A DNA stretch of 64,000 nt from Amycolatopsis sp. 2-15 (GTDB lineage Bacteria; Actinomycetota; Actinomycetes; Mycobacteriales; Pseudonocardiaceae). Position numbers and translations under genes: made by a program. The stretch is taken from contig NZ_CP127294.1 in NCBI RefSeq assembly GCF_030285625.1, positions 1,188,001-1,252,000 of the forward strand, given 5' to 3'. Shown piece by piece: positions 53,839-62,083 of the stretch. The notes beneath the pieces were generated by a model. That model was not told the origin of the DNA. It ran no database searches and worked only from the letters and a program-made list of their open reading frames with translations. Within the stretch, counting starts at the first letter, position 1; every line of letters begins with the position of its first letter.

Positions 53839-55800
53839 TCAGGTGCGCCGGTGGTAGGGCAGGAACCGGCGCACCAGCCGCAGCGGGGTGGTTTCCACGA
53901 GGTCCGGGCCGCGCACCGCGTCGAACGTCGAGCCGAGCTGGTCGACGACGCCGGCGAGCTGGGCGCTGTCCGGCAAGGGCACGGACTCCGGCTCACGTTG
54001 CTCGCGCACGGCCGCCGCGAGCTCGGCCAGCGCGTCGGTGACCAGCGTGATCTCCGCGGGCGACGGGGCCGGTACGCCGCGGCCGAGCGTCACGGAGACC
54101 TCGGTGACGGCGTCCGTCACGCGTTCGAGCCCGGCGATCACCGGCCACCAGGCCACGGCGTGCCGGCCCGCGGGTGAGGGCTCCACGATCACCTGCTGGA
54201 ACGCCGTGCGCAGGTCCGCGAGAGCGCGGTAGGCGGCGCGGCGGGAGCGGGAACGGGCCAGCCGCGCTTCGGGCGTCGAGTTGAGGACCAAGGCCGCCCG
54301 GACGTAAGCCGCGACCGTGTCGAAGCTGTCCGCCAGCCGGCCGCCGACCCGGGGGCGGCGGGAGCCGGGCCAGAGCAGGTAGCCGATCAGCAGCACGATC
54401 ACGCAGCCGGTGACGGTGTCCAGCAACCGCGCGAGGACGACCGACCAGCTGCCCGTCTGGGCGAGGTCCATCTGCAGGATGATCAGCGGCGTCACGAAGG
54501 TGCCGAGCATGCCGTAGTTGCGCACCTTCCCGATCGCGGCACCGCCCGCGAACAGGGCGATCAGCGCCACCAGCACCCAGCCGCGCGCGCCGATCGCGAG
54601 CACGACGGCGCCGATGCCGACGCCCGCGATCGTCCCCGTGCCACGGAGCAGCGCGCGGCCGAAGACCGAGCCGAAGTCGGGTTTCAGCACGACGCCGACC
54701 GTCAGTGTGATCCAGTACGAGCGCTCGAACGGCACCAGCAGCGCCACGACCTCGGCCACCGCCACGCACACCGTGAGCCGCAGGGCAGCCAGCCACGTGT
54801 AGGGCCCCGAAGCGAGCGAACCGAGCCATTCGCGGAAGCGCTGCCACGGCGACGCGGGCTTGCGGCGCTGCCGGTCGTCACCCTTCTCGATGCGCGCGAG
54901 ACCGGCGTAGAGCGCGGACTCCACCGGGTTGAGGTCGTCCTCGGGGACCGGCGGCGGCTCGGGTGGCGGCTGCGTCGCGAGCACCGACGCGGCCACGCGC
55001 GTGAGGTAGTCGATGACCTCGGGCGGCGGCCGGTGCCCGGCGTTGACCATCGCCACGGACGCCTCGACGGCCGGTGTGGTGGCGGACAGCAGGTTCAGCA
55101 GCTGACGGTAGGTGGCGTCGCGGCCCGAGAGCCACGAGCGCGCGGTGAGCAGCCGGTCGTAGGCGGTGCTCATCGCCGTGGTGAGCTGGTTTCGGGCGAC
55201 GCGCGAGGTCGGCTCGTTTGTGGCCGACAGCATCGCCGCGAGCTCGATGTAGACCTGCGCGACAGCGGTGCGTTCGGGGCTCGTGCCGCGGACCGTCCAC
55301 GTCACCAGCGCCACGAACAGGCTCCAGGCCGCGCCGAGGCAGAAGTAGCCGAACAGCTCTTCGACCTTCAGGCCCGTCGCGTGCTGCGCGGTGCCGAGCA
55401 CGCAGAAGACGAACATCTGCAGCGCCGCCACCGACGCGTTGCTGCCGCCCGCGCTGATCAGCGCCGACACGGCCGCGATCACCACGATCGCCGGGATCGA
55501 CCACGCCGGCATCCCGCCCGTGAGCAGGCCGACGAGGTAGCCGCCGGCCGCCGCGAACGTCGCGCCGCCCAGCCGGCGGGCGCGGTAGCGGTACGGCCCG
55601 GCGGCCTCGGACAACACGGCGGGCAGCGCGCCGGTGGAGACCAGGGCGCCCACGCCGATGTCCCCGGCCGCATACGCGACGGCCAGTGGCGTGGCGAGCG
55701 CGACGACGGCGCGGGCGACCATGTTCCACGGCACCGGGACCGGTTTCGAGCGGAGGAGCTGGACCAGCCAGTGCGGCGCGGCGAAGTCGGGGCGGCTCAC
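53839..55800 (-). CDS. FUSC family membrane protein (aromatic acid exporter type)
   Basis: This 653-residue protein has two hydrophobic halves of the FUSC fold. The N-terminal membrane block (ARAVVALATPLAVAYAAG and ALPAVLSEAAGPYRYRARRLGGA) is followed by a long cytoplasmic helical region. The second block contains PFERSYWITLTVGVVLKPDFGSVFGRALLRGTGTIAGV, which is diagnostic. Relatives (YccS, AaeB) are thought to export aromatic acids or stabilise the envelope. The start is GTG at 55800, divergent from an SRPBCC gene. Confidence 0.92.
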   Translation of the reverse strand: MSRPDFAAPHWLVQLLRSKPVPVPWNMVARAVVALATPLAVAYAAGDIGVGALVSTGALPAVLSEAAGPYRYRARRLGGATFAAAGGYLVGLLTGGMPAWSIPAIVVIAAVSALISAGGSNASVAALQMFVFCVLGTAQHATGLKVEELFGYFCLGAAWSLFVALVTWTVRGTSPERTAVAQVYIELAAMLSATNEPTSRVARNQLTTAMSTAYDRLLTARSWLSGRDATYRQLLNLLSATTPAVEASVAMVNAGHRPPPEVIDYLTRVAASVLATQPPPEPPPVPEDDLNPVESALYAGLARIEKGDDRQRRKPASPWQRFREWLGSLASGPYTWLAALRLTVCVAVAEVVALLVPFERSYWITLTVGVVLKPDFGSVFGRALLRGTGTIAGVGIGAVVLAIGARGWVLVALIALFAGGAAIGKVRNYGMLGTFVTPLIILQMDLAQTGSWSVVLARLLDTVTGCVIVLLIGYLLWPGSRRPRVGGRLADSFDTVAAYVRAALVLNSTPEARLARSRSRRAAYRALADLRTAFQQVIVEPSPAGRHAVAWWPVIAGLERVTDAVTEVSVTLGRGVPAPSPAEITLVTDALAELAAAVREQREPESVPLPDSAQLAGVVDQLGSTFDAVRGPDLVETTPLRLVRRFLPYHRRT

Positions 55801-55872
55801 GCACCCATCTTGACCTACGCTGAGCGCCTCGGGTCAATTATCACCCTGTCAACAAGACGGAAGGGGCCGACG
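55801..55872. promoter_or_regulatory. Divergent promoter of FUSC and SRPBCC genes
   Basis: A 72-bp spacer with an inverted pair TTGACC (55810-55815) and GGTCAA (55832-55837), whose 22-bp centre spacing is typical of a dimer operator. The AAGGGG near 55861 is the ribosome binding site of the SRPBCC gene. Confidence 0.4.
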
Positions 55873-56325
55873 ATGCCGGGCCGTACGTACTCGTTCGAGG
55901 TCAACCGCGTGAGCACGGCGCCGCCGGAAGTCCTGTTCCGCCTGGAAACCGAGGGTCCGCTGTGGTCGACGTGGGGCCGGCCGCTGATCGTGCAGGCGCG
56001 CTGGGCGCGGCGGGGTGACGACGATCCCAACGGCGTCGGCGCCGTCCGCGAAGTGGGACTGTGGCCGGTGCTGCTGCGGGAGAAGACAGTGGAGTACGAG
56101 CCCGACCGGCGCCACGTCTACACGTTCGACGGCTCCGGGCCCGTGCGCGACTACCGCGCCGAAGTGTTCTTCACCCCCAACACCGCGGGCGGCACGGACC
56201 TGCGCTGGACGGGTTCGTTCAGCGAGTCCGTGCCCGGAACCGGAGCTTTCGCCGCCGCCGCGCTCCGCAGGGCGATCCGGATCCTGTCGGCACAACTGGT
56301 CAAAGCGGCCGACTCCGGGCGCTGA
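55873..56325 (+). CDS. SRPBCC family protein
   Basis: This 150-residue START-like (polyketide cyclase/AHA1) fold protein reads TYSFEVNRVSTAPPEVLFRLETEGPLWSTWGRP, VGAVREVGLWPVLLREKTVEYEPDRRHVYTFDGSGPVRDYRAEVFFTP and ends with a long amphipathic helix. The fold makes a deep ligand pocket, but no ligand can be assigned. It is divergent from the FUSC gene. Confidence 0.88.
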   Translation: MPGRTYSFEVNRVSTAPPEVLFRLETEGPLWSTWGRPLIVQARWARRGDDDPNGVGAVREVGLWPVLLREKTVEYEPDRRHVYTFDGSGPVRDYRAEVFFTPNTAGGTDLRWTGSFSESVPGTGAFAAAALRRAIRILSAQLVKAADSGR

Positions 56326-56385
56326 CCCGGGTGTGCTGGGCCACAGCGGTTCAACTCCGGCCACGGTCGCGACGTCTCCCCTCGT

Positions 56386-57153
56386 GTGAAGCGCGTGACG
56401 AAGCTGGGTGCTGTGGTGGCCGGGTTGTTCGTGGTGGCGGCTTGTTCCGCCCCGGCACCGGTTGTCGCGCCGCCGCCCAGCCAGCCGAACCCCGCGCCGG
56501 GCGCGGTGCACCCGGCGGCTCCGCCGGGGCCGTACGCGTTCGGCACGGTGCAGCAGAAGGCACCCGCCATCGCCGACGGCAAGGTCGGCGTGGTTCGCCG
56601 CATCACCACCACCAAGCCGTACGTGTTCATCACCATGGACGACGGCGCCGTCAGGGATCCTTCGGCACCCGGGCTGATCCAGCAGTCGGGCGGGCACCCG
56701 GTGCTGTTCCTGAACCAGCGCTACGTCAAGGGCCACGAAGCCTACTTCAAGTCCATTTTGGACTCGACGGGCGCGACGCTGGGCGACCACACCGTCGACC
56801 ACCCCAACCTCAAGGGAAAACCGCTGGCCTACCAGCAAAAGCAGATCTGTGACGACGCCGACGACTTCGAGCACGAGCTCGGCGTGCGGCCCGTGTTGTT
56901 CCGCCCACCGTTCGGCAACTACGACCAGAACACCCTGCACGCCGCCCAGCTCTGCGGCATGCGGGTCGCGGTGCTGTGGTCCGCCGCCGTGAACGACGGC
57001 CACGTCCAGTTCCAGGTCGGCGACAAGTTGCGACCCGGCGACATCGTGCTCATGCATTTCCGCAAGACGTTCAAGGAAGACTACGAAGCTTTCCTCGCGC
57101 AGGCAAAGAAGGACGGTCTGACGCCGGTGCCGCTGGCGGACTTCGTGGGCTAG
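56386..57153 (+). CDS. Polysaccharide deacetylase lipoprotein (NodB/CE4)
   Basis: This 255-residue lipoprotein (lipobox VAAC, Cys20) has a CE4 domain: motif 1 TMDDG (83-87, normally TFDDG), motif 2 HTVDHP (135-140) and motif 3 RPPFGNYD (173-180). The metal-binding Asp/His/His set is present. It probably removes acetyl groups from peptidoglycan or another envelope sugar. The GTG start begins the signal peptide. It converges on the CHAT protease gene 4 bp away. Confidence 0.93.
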   Translation: MKRVTKLGAVVAGLFVVAACSAPAPVVAPPPSQPNPAPGAVHPAAPPGPYAFGTVQQKAPAIADGKVGVVRRITTTKPYVFITMDDGAVRDPSAPGLIQQSGGHPVLFLNQRYVKGHEAYFKSILDSTGATLGDHTVDHPNLKGKPLAYQQKQICDDADDFEHELGVRPVLFRPPFGNYDQNTLHAAQLCGMRVAVLWSAAVNDGHVQFQVGDKLRPGDIVLMHFRKTFKEDYEAFLAQAKKDGLTPVPLADFVG

Positions 57154-57157
57154 CTCG

Positions 57158-59782
57158 TCAGCCCGCACCCAGGCACACGAACGGCCGCCGCAGCGGGTCC
57201 ACGGCGATCGCCTCCGCCAACGCCAGCGCGGGCGGCGTGCCGTCGGACAGCCGCTGGTGCAGGTCCGACATCGTGTCCGCCGCCGCGCGGTCGCCGACGC
57301 GGGCGACGGCGCCGATGACCGTGCGGGAACCGCTCGCCAGCAGCGTGCCGGCGAAGCCGAGGGCTTCCTCGCCCGGGCGGATGTGGCTCATGGCGAGCTC
57401 GCAGGCCGCGAGGACGACGCGTTCGGGCGGGTTCGCGAGGCGCGAGGTCTCGTGGGCGAACAACGGGCCGTCGACGAGTTCGAGGCGGGAGAACAACGCG
57501 TTGGCCGGCTCGTGGGCGCCGTGGGCGACGAGGTGGGCCAGGCGGGTGCCGTCGAGGGCGGCGAGGACGGCGGAGCTGGTGGCACCGGAGCCGTCGACGA
57601 GGCGGGCGTCCGGGTAGACCGAGCGGAGTTTGCTCACCTCGCCGACCGCGCCGGGCACACCGGGGCCGCCCGCGAGCAGCACGGCGCCGGCGTCGGTGGC
57701 GCGTTTGGCGGTGATCCACGCGGTGGCCGACGGCGCGATGGACACCGCGTGGCCACGCAGCGACGGCAGCGCGCCCCACGGCATCGCGTAGAGCTGGCCG
57801 ATCGGGACGATCACGAGCTCGCGGTCGTCGAGGGTCTTGACCAGCGACGCGGAGATCAGCGCGTCGAGCTTGTCCGCGCGTTGGACGGCGGAAGCCGCCA
57901 CGGTCTCGGCAAGCATCGGGGGCAGGTGATCGGGCGCCAACGCGTCGAGGTCGGCGTGCAGCTGCTTCGCCGTCTCCACGATGTCGTGGTACGGCCCGAG
58001 TTTCAGCAGCCGGAACGAGCCGCGGTCGACGACCACTGAGTACAGCTGCCCGTTGTAGGGCACCAGGCTCACGAGCACGCGGTCGCCGAGCTGCGCCACG
58101 ACCTCGTCCGGCGTCGCGACCGGCCGCGGCCGGCCCCACGGGCTCGTGTGCCAGCCGAGTCGGCTCGCCTCGTGCTGCAGCGCAGAGTAGCGCTGCTCCA
58201 GCGCCTTCACGGGCTCGCCCTCGGCGCGGGCGCGCTGGATGGTGCGCTGCAGGTGCCGCATCTCGGTGATGTGCTTCGACAGCGCCGGATCCTCGATCAC
58301 CGGCAACGGTTCGTAGCGGTAGACCTGTGCCCGCGTGCGCTCCAGCCACGCGAACATCCGGCGGGCGCCCGCGGCGTTGTTGCGGGCGCGGCGCAACACG
58401 AGCTGCATCGCGAGCCGGCCCAGCTCTTCGCCGTGCACGGCCGTGCCGCACACCAGGTCGAGCCCGCCCATGCGGTCGCGGATCATGCCCAGCTCACGAA
58501 GCCCGGCGCGCGCCTGCGCGAGCGCGGACCGCGGCCGGCCCGTGGCCACGGCCAGCTCCGCGCGGCACAGCCGGAACAGCATCCGGTGGTCGATCGGCGT
58601 CGTCTCACGCGGCTTCGGCACCCGGGCCAGCACCTTCGCGGCCTCGTCGATTTCCTGACGCCGCAACAGGAGCCGGACGGCGAGCAGCCGCGCGACGGCC
58701 GCCTCATCGCGCACCCCGAGCTCCGACAGGCGTTCAGCCAGCGCCACGAGCTCGGCGGGCAGCCGCGGCGTCGACCGGGCGCCCCGCGTGCTGAGGATCT
58801 TGTGCGCGTCGGCGCGGAACCGGGCGAGGCCGGCGATCTCGGCCCACCTCGTGTTGCCACGGCGCAGGAACCGGCGCCGCGCGGCGGACGCGAACTTGCG
58901 CGCCAGCGCGAAGTCACCTTCCAGCAACGCGGCGGCTGCGCGGGCGACTTCGGCTTCAGCGACGTACTGGCCCGAGCCGTTCGCGCGCAGCTCGGGCAAC
59001 GCTTCGTCGAGGTGACGTGCCGCTTCCTCGCCGAGGCCCGCGGTGAGCAGCGCCCGCGCTTGGTCGAGCCGCACGACCATCAGCGCCCCGGGCGCGACCG
59101 TGCCGAGCAGCCGCGCAGCCTCTTCGTAGTTGCGCAGTGCCTCGGGCACGTCGCCGACGAGCTGGGCGTGGTCGCCGAGGTTCTGCCGGATCTTCGCCTC
59201 GAGCAAGGTGAGACCGTGCTCGACCGCGAGGGCAAGCGCGCGGCTCAGGTCACCGTGCGCGAGGTCCGGCTTGTTCATCGCCATGTGCACGAGGGCGCGG
59301 TTGTTCAGCGTCCGTACGAGCAGCACGAACCCATCATCCACTTCGGACTCGATGGACGGCAGCACCAGGTCGTAGAGGGCCCGCGCGTCGGCGAAGCGGC
59401 CCGCGCGCATGACGATGACGGCGCGCTGCAGGCTGATGATCAGCCGCAGTGAGCTCCGCAACGCCCCTGGCGGAAGCCGCAATCGCACGTCTTCGGCGAC
59501 CTCGAGGTGCGCCAGGCCCGCCCGGGTCGACGTGACCTCCGCTTCGGCCGAGGCCAGGCTGATGAGCACCCTGGTGCGCAGCTCGAGGACGTCGGGCACC
59601 GGTTCGGGCGCGCGAGCGAGCCGGCTGAGCGTGTGCCGGAACAGCCGGATCGCTAGGCCGGGCCGATGATCGGCGGCCGCGGCGCGACCTCGGGTGTACA
59701 AATCAGCCGCCGCCGCGATCACTCGATCGAGGGCTGACAACTGCTCTGACACACCTTCTATCTGAGCACACTCCAGCGACAC
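57158..59782 (-). CDS. TPR-CHAT (caspase-like) protease
   Basis: This 874-residue protein has about 600 residues of tetratricopeptide-like helical pairs (RLFRHTLSRLARAP, NNRALVHMAMNKPDLAHGDLSRALALAVEHG, RNYEEAARLLG). A C-terminal CHAT domain (about 640-874) carries the caspase-type dyad His754 (HLVAHGAH) and Cys794 (VVLAACELA). CHAT proteins with TPRs act as sensors that cleave a partner when activated. The gene is third in an operon after an ECF-type sigma factor and a small beta-rich protein (21-bp gap), so the protease probably controls sigma activity or its partner. The start is weakly supported; GTG at 59752 is an alternative. Confidence 0.9.
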   Translation of the reverse strand: MSLECAQIEGVSEQLSALDRVIAAAADLYTRGRAAAADHRPGLAIRLFRHTLSRLARAPEPVPDVLELRTRVLISLASAEAEVTSTRAGLAHLEVAEDVRLRLPPGALRSSLRLIISLQRAVIVMRAGRFADARALYDLVLPSIESEVDDGFVLLVRTLNNRALVHMAMNKPDLAHGDLSRALALAVEHGLTLLEAKIRQNLGDHAQLVGDVPEALRNYEEAARLLGTVAPGALMVVRLDQARALLTAGLGEEAARHLDEALPELRANGSGQYVAEAEVARAAAALLEGDFALARKFASAARRRFLRRGNTRWAEIAGLARFRADAHKILSTRGARSTPRLPAELVALAERLSELGVRDEAAVARLLAVRLLLRRQEIDEAAKVLARVPKPRETTPIDHRMLFRLCRAELAVATGRPRSALAQARAGLRELGMIRDRMGGLDLVCGTAVHGEELGRLAMQLVLRRARNNAAGARRMFAWLERTRAQVYRYEPLPVIEDPALSKHITEMRHLQRTIQRARAEGEPVKALEQRYSALQHEASRLGWHTSPWGRPRPVATPDEVVAQLGDRVLVSLVPYNGQLYSVVVDRGSFRLLKLGPYHDIVETAKQLHADLDALAPDHLPPMLAETVAASAVQRADKLDALISASLVKTLDDRELVIVPIGQLYAMPWGALPSLRGHAVSIAPSATAWITAKRATDAGAVLLAGGPGVPGAVGEVSKLRSVYPDARLVDGSGATSSAVLAALDGTRLAHLVAHGAHEPANALFSRLELVDGPLFAHETSRLANPPERVVLAACELAMSHIRPGEEALGFAGTLLASGSRTVIGAVARVGDRAAADTMSDLHQRLSDGTPPALALAEAIAVDPLRRPFVCLGAG

Positions 59783-59803
59783 GCCGTAACGCCCGTCCGG
59801 GTT

Positions 59804-60286
59804 CTAGAGCACGACCGTGGGAGTCACGACAGTCCGGCGCCGCGGCCCCTCACCGAGGTGCACCAGGATCTGCGTGGTCCCGCACGGCACGTTCTCGAGC
59901 ACGAACCGGCCACCCTCGTCGGCGACGGTGGCGAACGTGCCCTCGTCGGCGACGCGAACCTCCACCTGGTACCCGCCGGCGGGCGCGAGCCAGCCGTCGA
60001 TCCGGTGCAGCTTGCCGACGCGGGTCAGGTTGACCATCACTGTCAGGTCGCTGACGGTGAACGTGATCGTGCCCGTGGCCGTGCTGCGGACGCCGGCGAG
60101 CTCGCCGGCACGCTCCCACCGCGCGACCTCGACGTCGAGGTTCTCCAGTTCGAGCGCGAATTGGACCCGCTGCACCAGATCGTCCGGTGGCGGGTCCAGT
60201 TCGTCGAGGAAACGACCTAGGTCGGCGAGCAGCGTCTCGTCGTCAGGCAGAGCGCTGCCACTTCCCGGCGCGCCGATGTCGTTCAT
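59804..60286 (-). CDS. CHAT-associated beta-rich partner protein
   Basis: This 160-residue protein begins with an acidic helical part (DDETLLADLGRFLDELDPPPDDLVQRVQFALELENLDVEVARWE). A beta-sandwich-like domain follows: GTITFTVSDLTVMVNLTRVGKLHRIDGWLAP, YQVEVRVADEGTFATVADEGGRFVLENVPCGTTQILVHLGE. The latter resembles carboxypeptidase-regulatory-like folds. Its ATG overlaps the stop of the sigma gene. It may be the anti-sigma factor or the substrate cleaved by the TPR-CHAT protein encoded next. No known enzyme motif is present. Confidence 0.75.
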   Translation of the reverse strand: MNDIGAPGSGSALPDDETLLADLGRFLDELDPPPDDLVQRVQFALELENLDVEVARWERAGELAGVRSTATGTITFTVSDLTVMVNLTRVGKLHRIDGWLAPAGGYQVEVRVADEGTFATVADEGGRFVLENVPCGTTQILVHLGEGPRRRTVVTPTVVL

Positions 60287-60888
60287 CGGCCACCCCCTTC
60301 TCCTGCGAGGAGATCGCGCATCGTGTCGAGGCAACGACCCCTGGTGGGTCCGATGCTGCCGCGCGGCATCCGCATCGCTTCGGCCACCGCCTGGTATTCG
60401 GCGCGGCCGGCGAGCACGGTGAGGCGAAGCAGTTCCTGGCAGCGAGTGGGCAGCCGGAGGAAGGCGCGCCAGACCCGTCGGTCGTTGTCGGCGCGCACCG
60501 CTTCGTCCTCCGGCGCGGGGTGAGTGCTTTCGAGGTTCTCGGCGACCTCGTCGCTCAACGGCACCGGCTGGACGCGGCGCCCGTACGGGTGGGCTGCTTC
60601 GCGTCTCGCGGTGGTGATCAGCCACGCGGCCAGCGCGCGCGGATCGCGCAGCTTCTCCAGCTGGCTGAACAGAGCGAGCCACACCGTCTGCACGACGTCT
60701 TCGGCGACCTGGCGGTTCAGCCCGTTCGCGCGCGCGACGTGCCAGACGAGCGGCGTCAGCTCCTCGACGAGTTTCGCCATCGCCCGCCGGTCACCGGCCC
60801 GCGCCGCCTCCATGCAGGCAGCGTGCAGGTCGACGCCGGTCAGGCCTTCCCATGGCGGGTCTACCTCGGTGGTTTGCACGTCGGTCAC
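60283..60888 (-). CDS. ECF-type RNA polymerase sigma factor
   Basis: This 201-residue sigma-70 family protein has region 2 (LVEELTPLVWHVARANGLNRQVAEDVVQTVWLALFSQLEKLRDPRALAAWLITTARREA) and region 4 (WRAFLRLPTRCQELLRLTVLAGRAEYQAVAEAMRMPRGSIGPTRGRCLDTMRDLL). The chosen start is the GTG at 60888 with GAGG 8 bp upstream; an ATG at 60993 would add an unusual Pro-rich tail. It heads the sigma-partner-CHAT operon. No classic zinc anti-sigma gene is next to it, which supports control by the partner and CHAT proteins. Confidence 0.88.
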   Translation of the reverse strand: MTDVQTTEVDPPWEGLTGVDLHAACMEAARAGDRRAMAKLVEELTPLVWHVARANGLNRQVAEDVVQTVWLALFSQLEKLRDPRALAAWLITTARREAAHPYGRRVQPVPLSDEVAENLESTHPAPEDEAVRADNDRRVWRAFLRLPTRCQELLRLTVLAGRAEYQAVAEAMRMPRGSIGPTRGRCLDTMRDLLAGEGGGR

Positions 60889-61040
60889 CGTATCTGCCTC
60901 GCTCGCGAGGCGCGTTGGGTTCGGCGGCGGTGTGGTGGGTCTGTCTCGGGGGCCTTCTCGGGGAAGGAGCAGGCAGGAAGGGCTGGGATACATCGGGTCA
61001 CTTACTCGGGTGGAGGGCCGGTGTGGTGGGTCGTTGGTGG

Positions 61041-61090
61041 ATCGGTGCTGATCAGTGCTGATCAGTGCTGATCAGTGCTGATCGGTGCGG
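61041..61090. repeat. 10-bp iterons ATCAGTGCTG
   Basis: Three exact copies of ATCAGTGCTG (61051-61080) are flanked by ATCGGTGCTG and ATCGGTGCGG. Each unit contains TGATCA across its junction. One unit equals one helical turn, so all copies face the same side of the DNA. They lie 150-200 bp upstream of the sigma start and could be a cooperative binding site. Confidence 0.85.
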
Positions 61091-61220
61091 TGGATCGGTG
61101 GCGCAGGGTCGGGTTCTCGGCGGTCCGGTCGGGTGCGGGCCGGCCTGGTCGGTCGGCCCTCCTCGACGCGGTCCTGCTGCGGTGGGCCGGCCCGGTAGAG
61201 GCCAGTCCGTCGCGGTTCGG

Positions 61221-61480
61221 TTGTCCATGGCCCGACCTGGTAGGTCGGCCCTCGGTCGCGCGGACTCGGTAGCCGGCTCGGTGTGCCGGTCCTCGTCCGC
61301 GCAGTTCAGTTGTCCGCGACCCGACCTGACGGGTCGGTCCTCGGTCCTCCGGACTCCGTAGCCGGCTCGGTGTGCCGGTCCTCGTCCCCGTCCCCGCTGT
61401 TCGGTTGTCCGCGACCCGACCTCGCGGGTCGGTCCTCGATCGCCCGGACTCGGAGGGCCGGTCGTTGGTCACGTGGTCTC
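61221..61480. repeat. Three about 90-bp repeats each containing a hairpin
   Basis: TTGTCC-anchored units start at 61221, 61310 and 61405 (spacings 89 and 95 bp). Each contains a CCGACC-N-GGTCGG type inverted repeat and, in the first two, GTAGCCGGCTCGGTGTGCCGG. The third unit is truncated. The spacing is not a multiple of three, arguing against protein coding. Confidence 0.75.
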
Positions 61481-61842
61481 GCGGTGAGCCGGCGTGGTGT
61501 GCAGGTTCTTGTCCTCGTGGTCCGCGGTGGCGGACCGGCTCGTCGTGGACCGGTCTGGTCCTCCGGCCCGGTTGATCACCTGATCCGGCGTGGTGCACCG
61601 GACCGGCAACCACCCCGGCCCCGCCCAGGGACCGATCCGGTGACCGGCTCCCCCGTGAGCCGGCCCGGCAAGGCGACTTTGTGCACCGACCGGCGCGAGC
61701 GTGCACCCGCACCGGCCGGCGCTCCCCTCCCTCTTCCACGGGTCCGCTCCCCATCGGACCCGTCCGGACGGGTCCTCCCCTGAACCCGCCCGGCAGACGG
61801 CGTCCGGCAGCCCCCTCGGCCCCCGGGCGCCGCCCGGTCTCG

Positions 61843-61983
61843 CTACTTCGAGGTGGTCGGCTCGTCGTACGGGTCGAAAGAGCCATCGGGCTGCGTCGTG
61901 GTGCCGCCGCCGTGGGGCGGCTCGCCGGTGGTGACCGGCGGCACCGTGGTCGGCGTGGGTTCTTCGGTGGATTCGGCAGGCAT
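61843..61983 (-). CDS. 46-residue Thr/Pro/Glu-rich peptide
   Basis: The short frame starts with ATG at 61983 behind AAGGGAG at good spacing and reads MPAESTEEPTPTTVPPVTTG through to FDPYDEPTTSK. It has no signal peptide, cysteine or hydrophobic segment and is strongly acidic. Composition and the DPYDEP ending differ from random high-GC frames, and a GC hairpin (61823-61837) follows. It lies in the same orientation as the sigma-CHAT operon about 1 kb downstream and might be its signal or substrate; that link is speculative. Confidence 0.55.
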   Translation of the reverse strand: MPAESTEEPTPTTVPPVTTGEPPHGGGTTTQPDGSFDPYDEPTTSK

Positions 61984-62083
61984 TGGGGTCTCCCTTTTCC
62001 CTCGGCTGCCCCATAGGACGCAACCAGGGTCCACCCAGATACACGGAGAGCAAAGATTTCTGGGAACTCTTCGTCTCCGCTGG

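Larger units (their letters stand above)
60889..61842. other. Long repeat-rich non-coding region upstream of the sigma-CHAT operon
   Basis: About 950 bp without a convincing gene, except that the sigma gene could start at 60993. It contains 10-bp iterons at 61041-61090, three about 90-bp hairpin repeats at 61221-61480, and GC-rich unstructured DNA. A long open frame on the minus strand (61062-61886) is Arg/Gly/Thr-rich, without a ribosome binding site, and reads straight through the repeats, so it is not called. Confidence 0.6.

Noticed and set aside
61041..61480. Possible CRISPR array
   Set aside because: The 10-bp units have no spacers and the about 90-bp units are diverged with no unique spacer between constant repeats; no cas genes are present.
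61062..61886. 274-codon minus-strand frame across the repeats upstream of the sigma operon
   Set aside because: It is Arg/Gly/Thr-rich, reads through non-triplet repeats, lacks a ribosome binding site and overlaps a better small gene.
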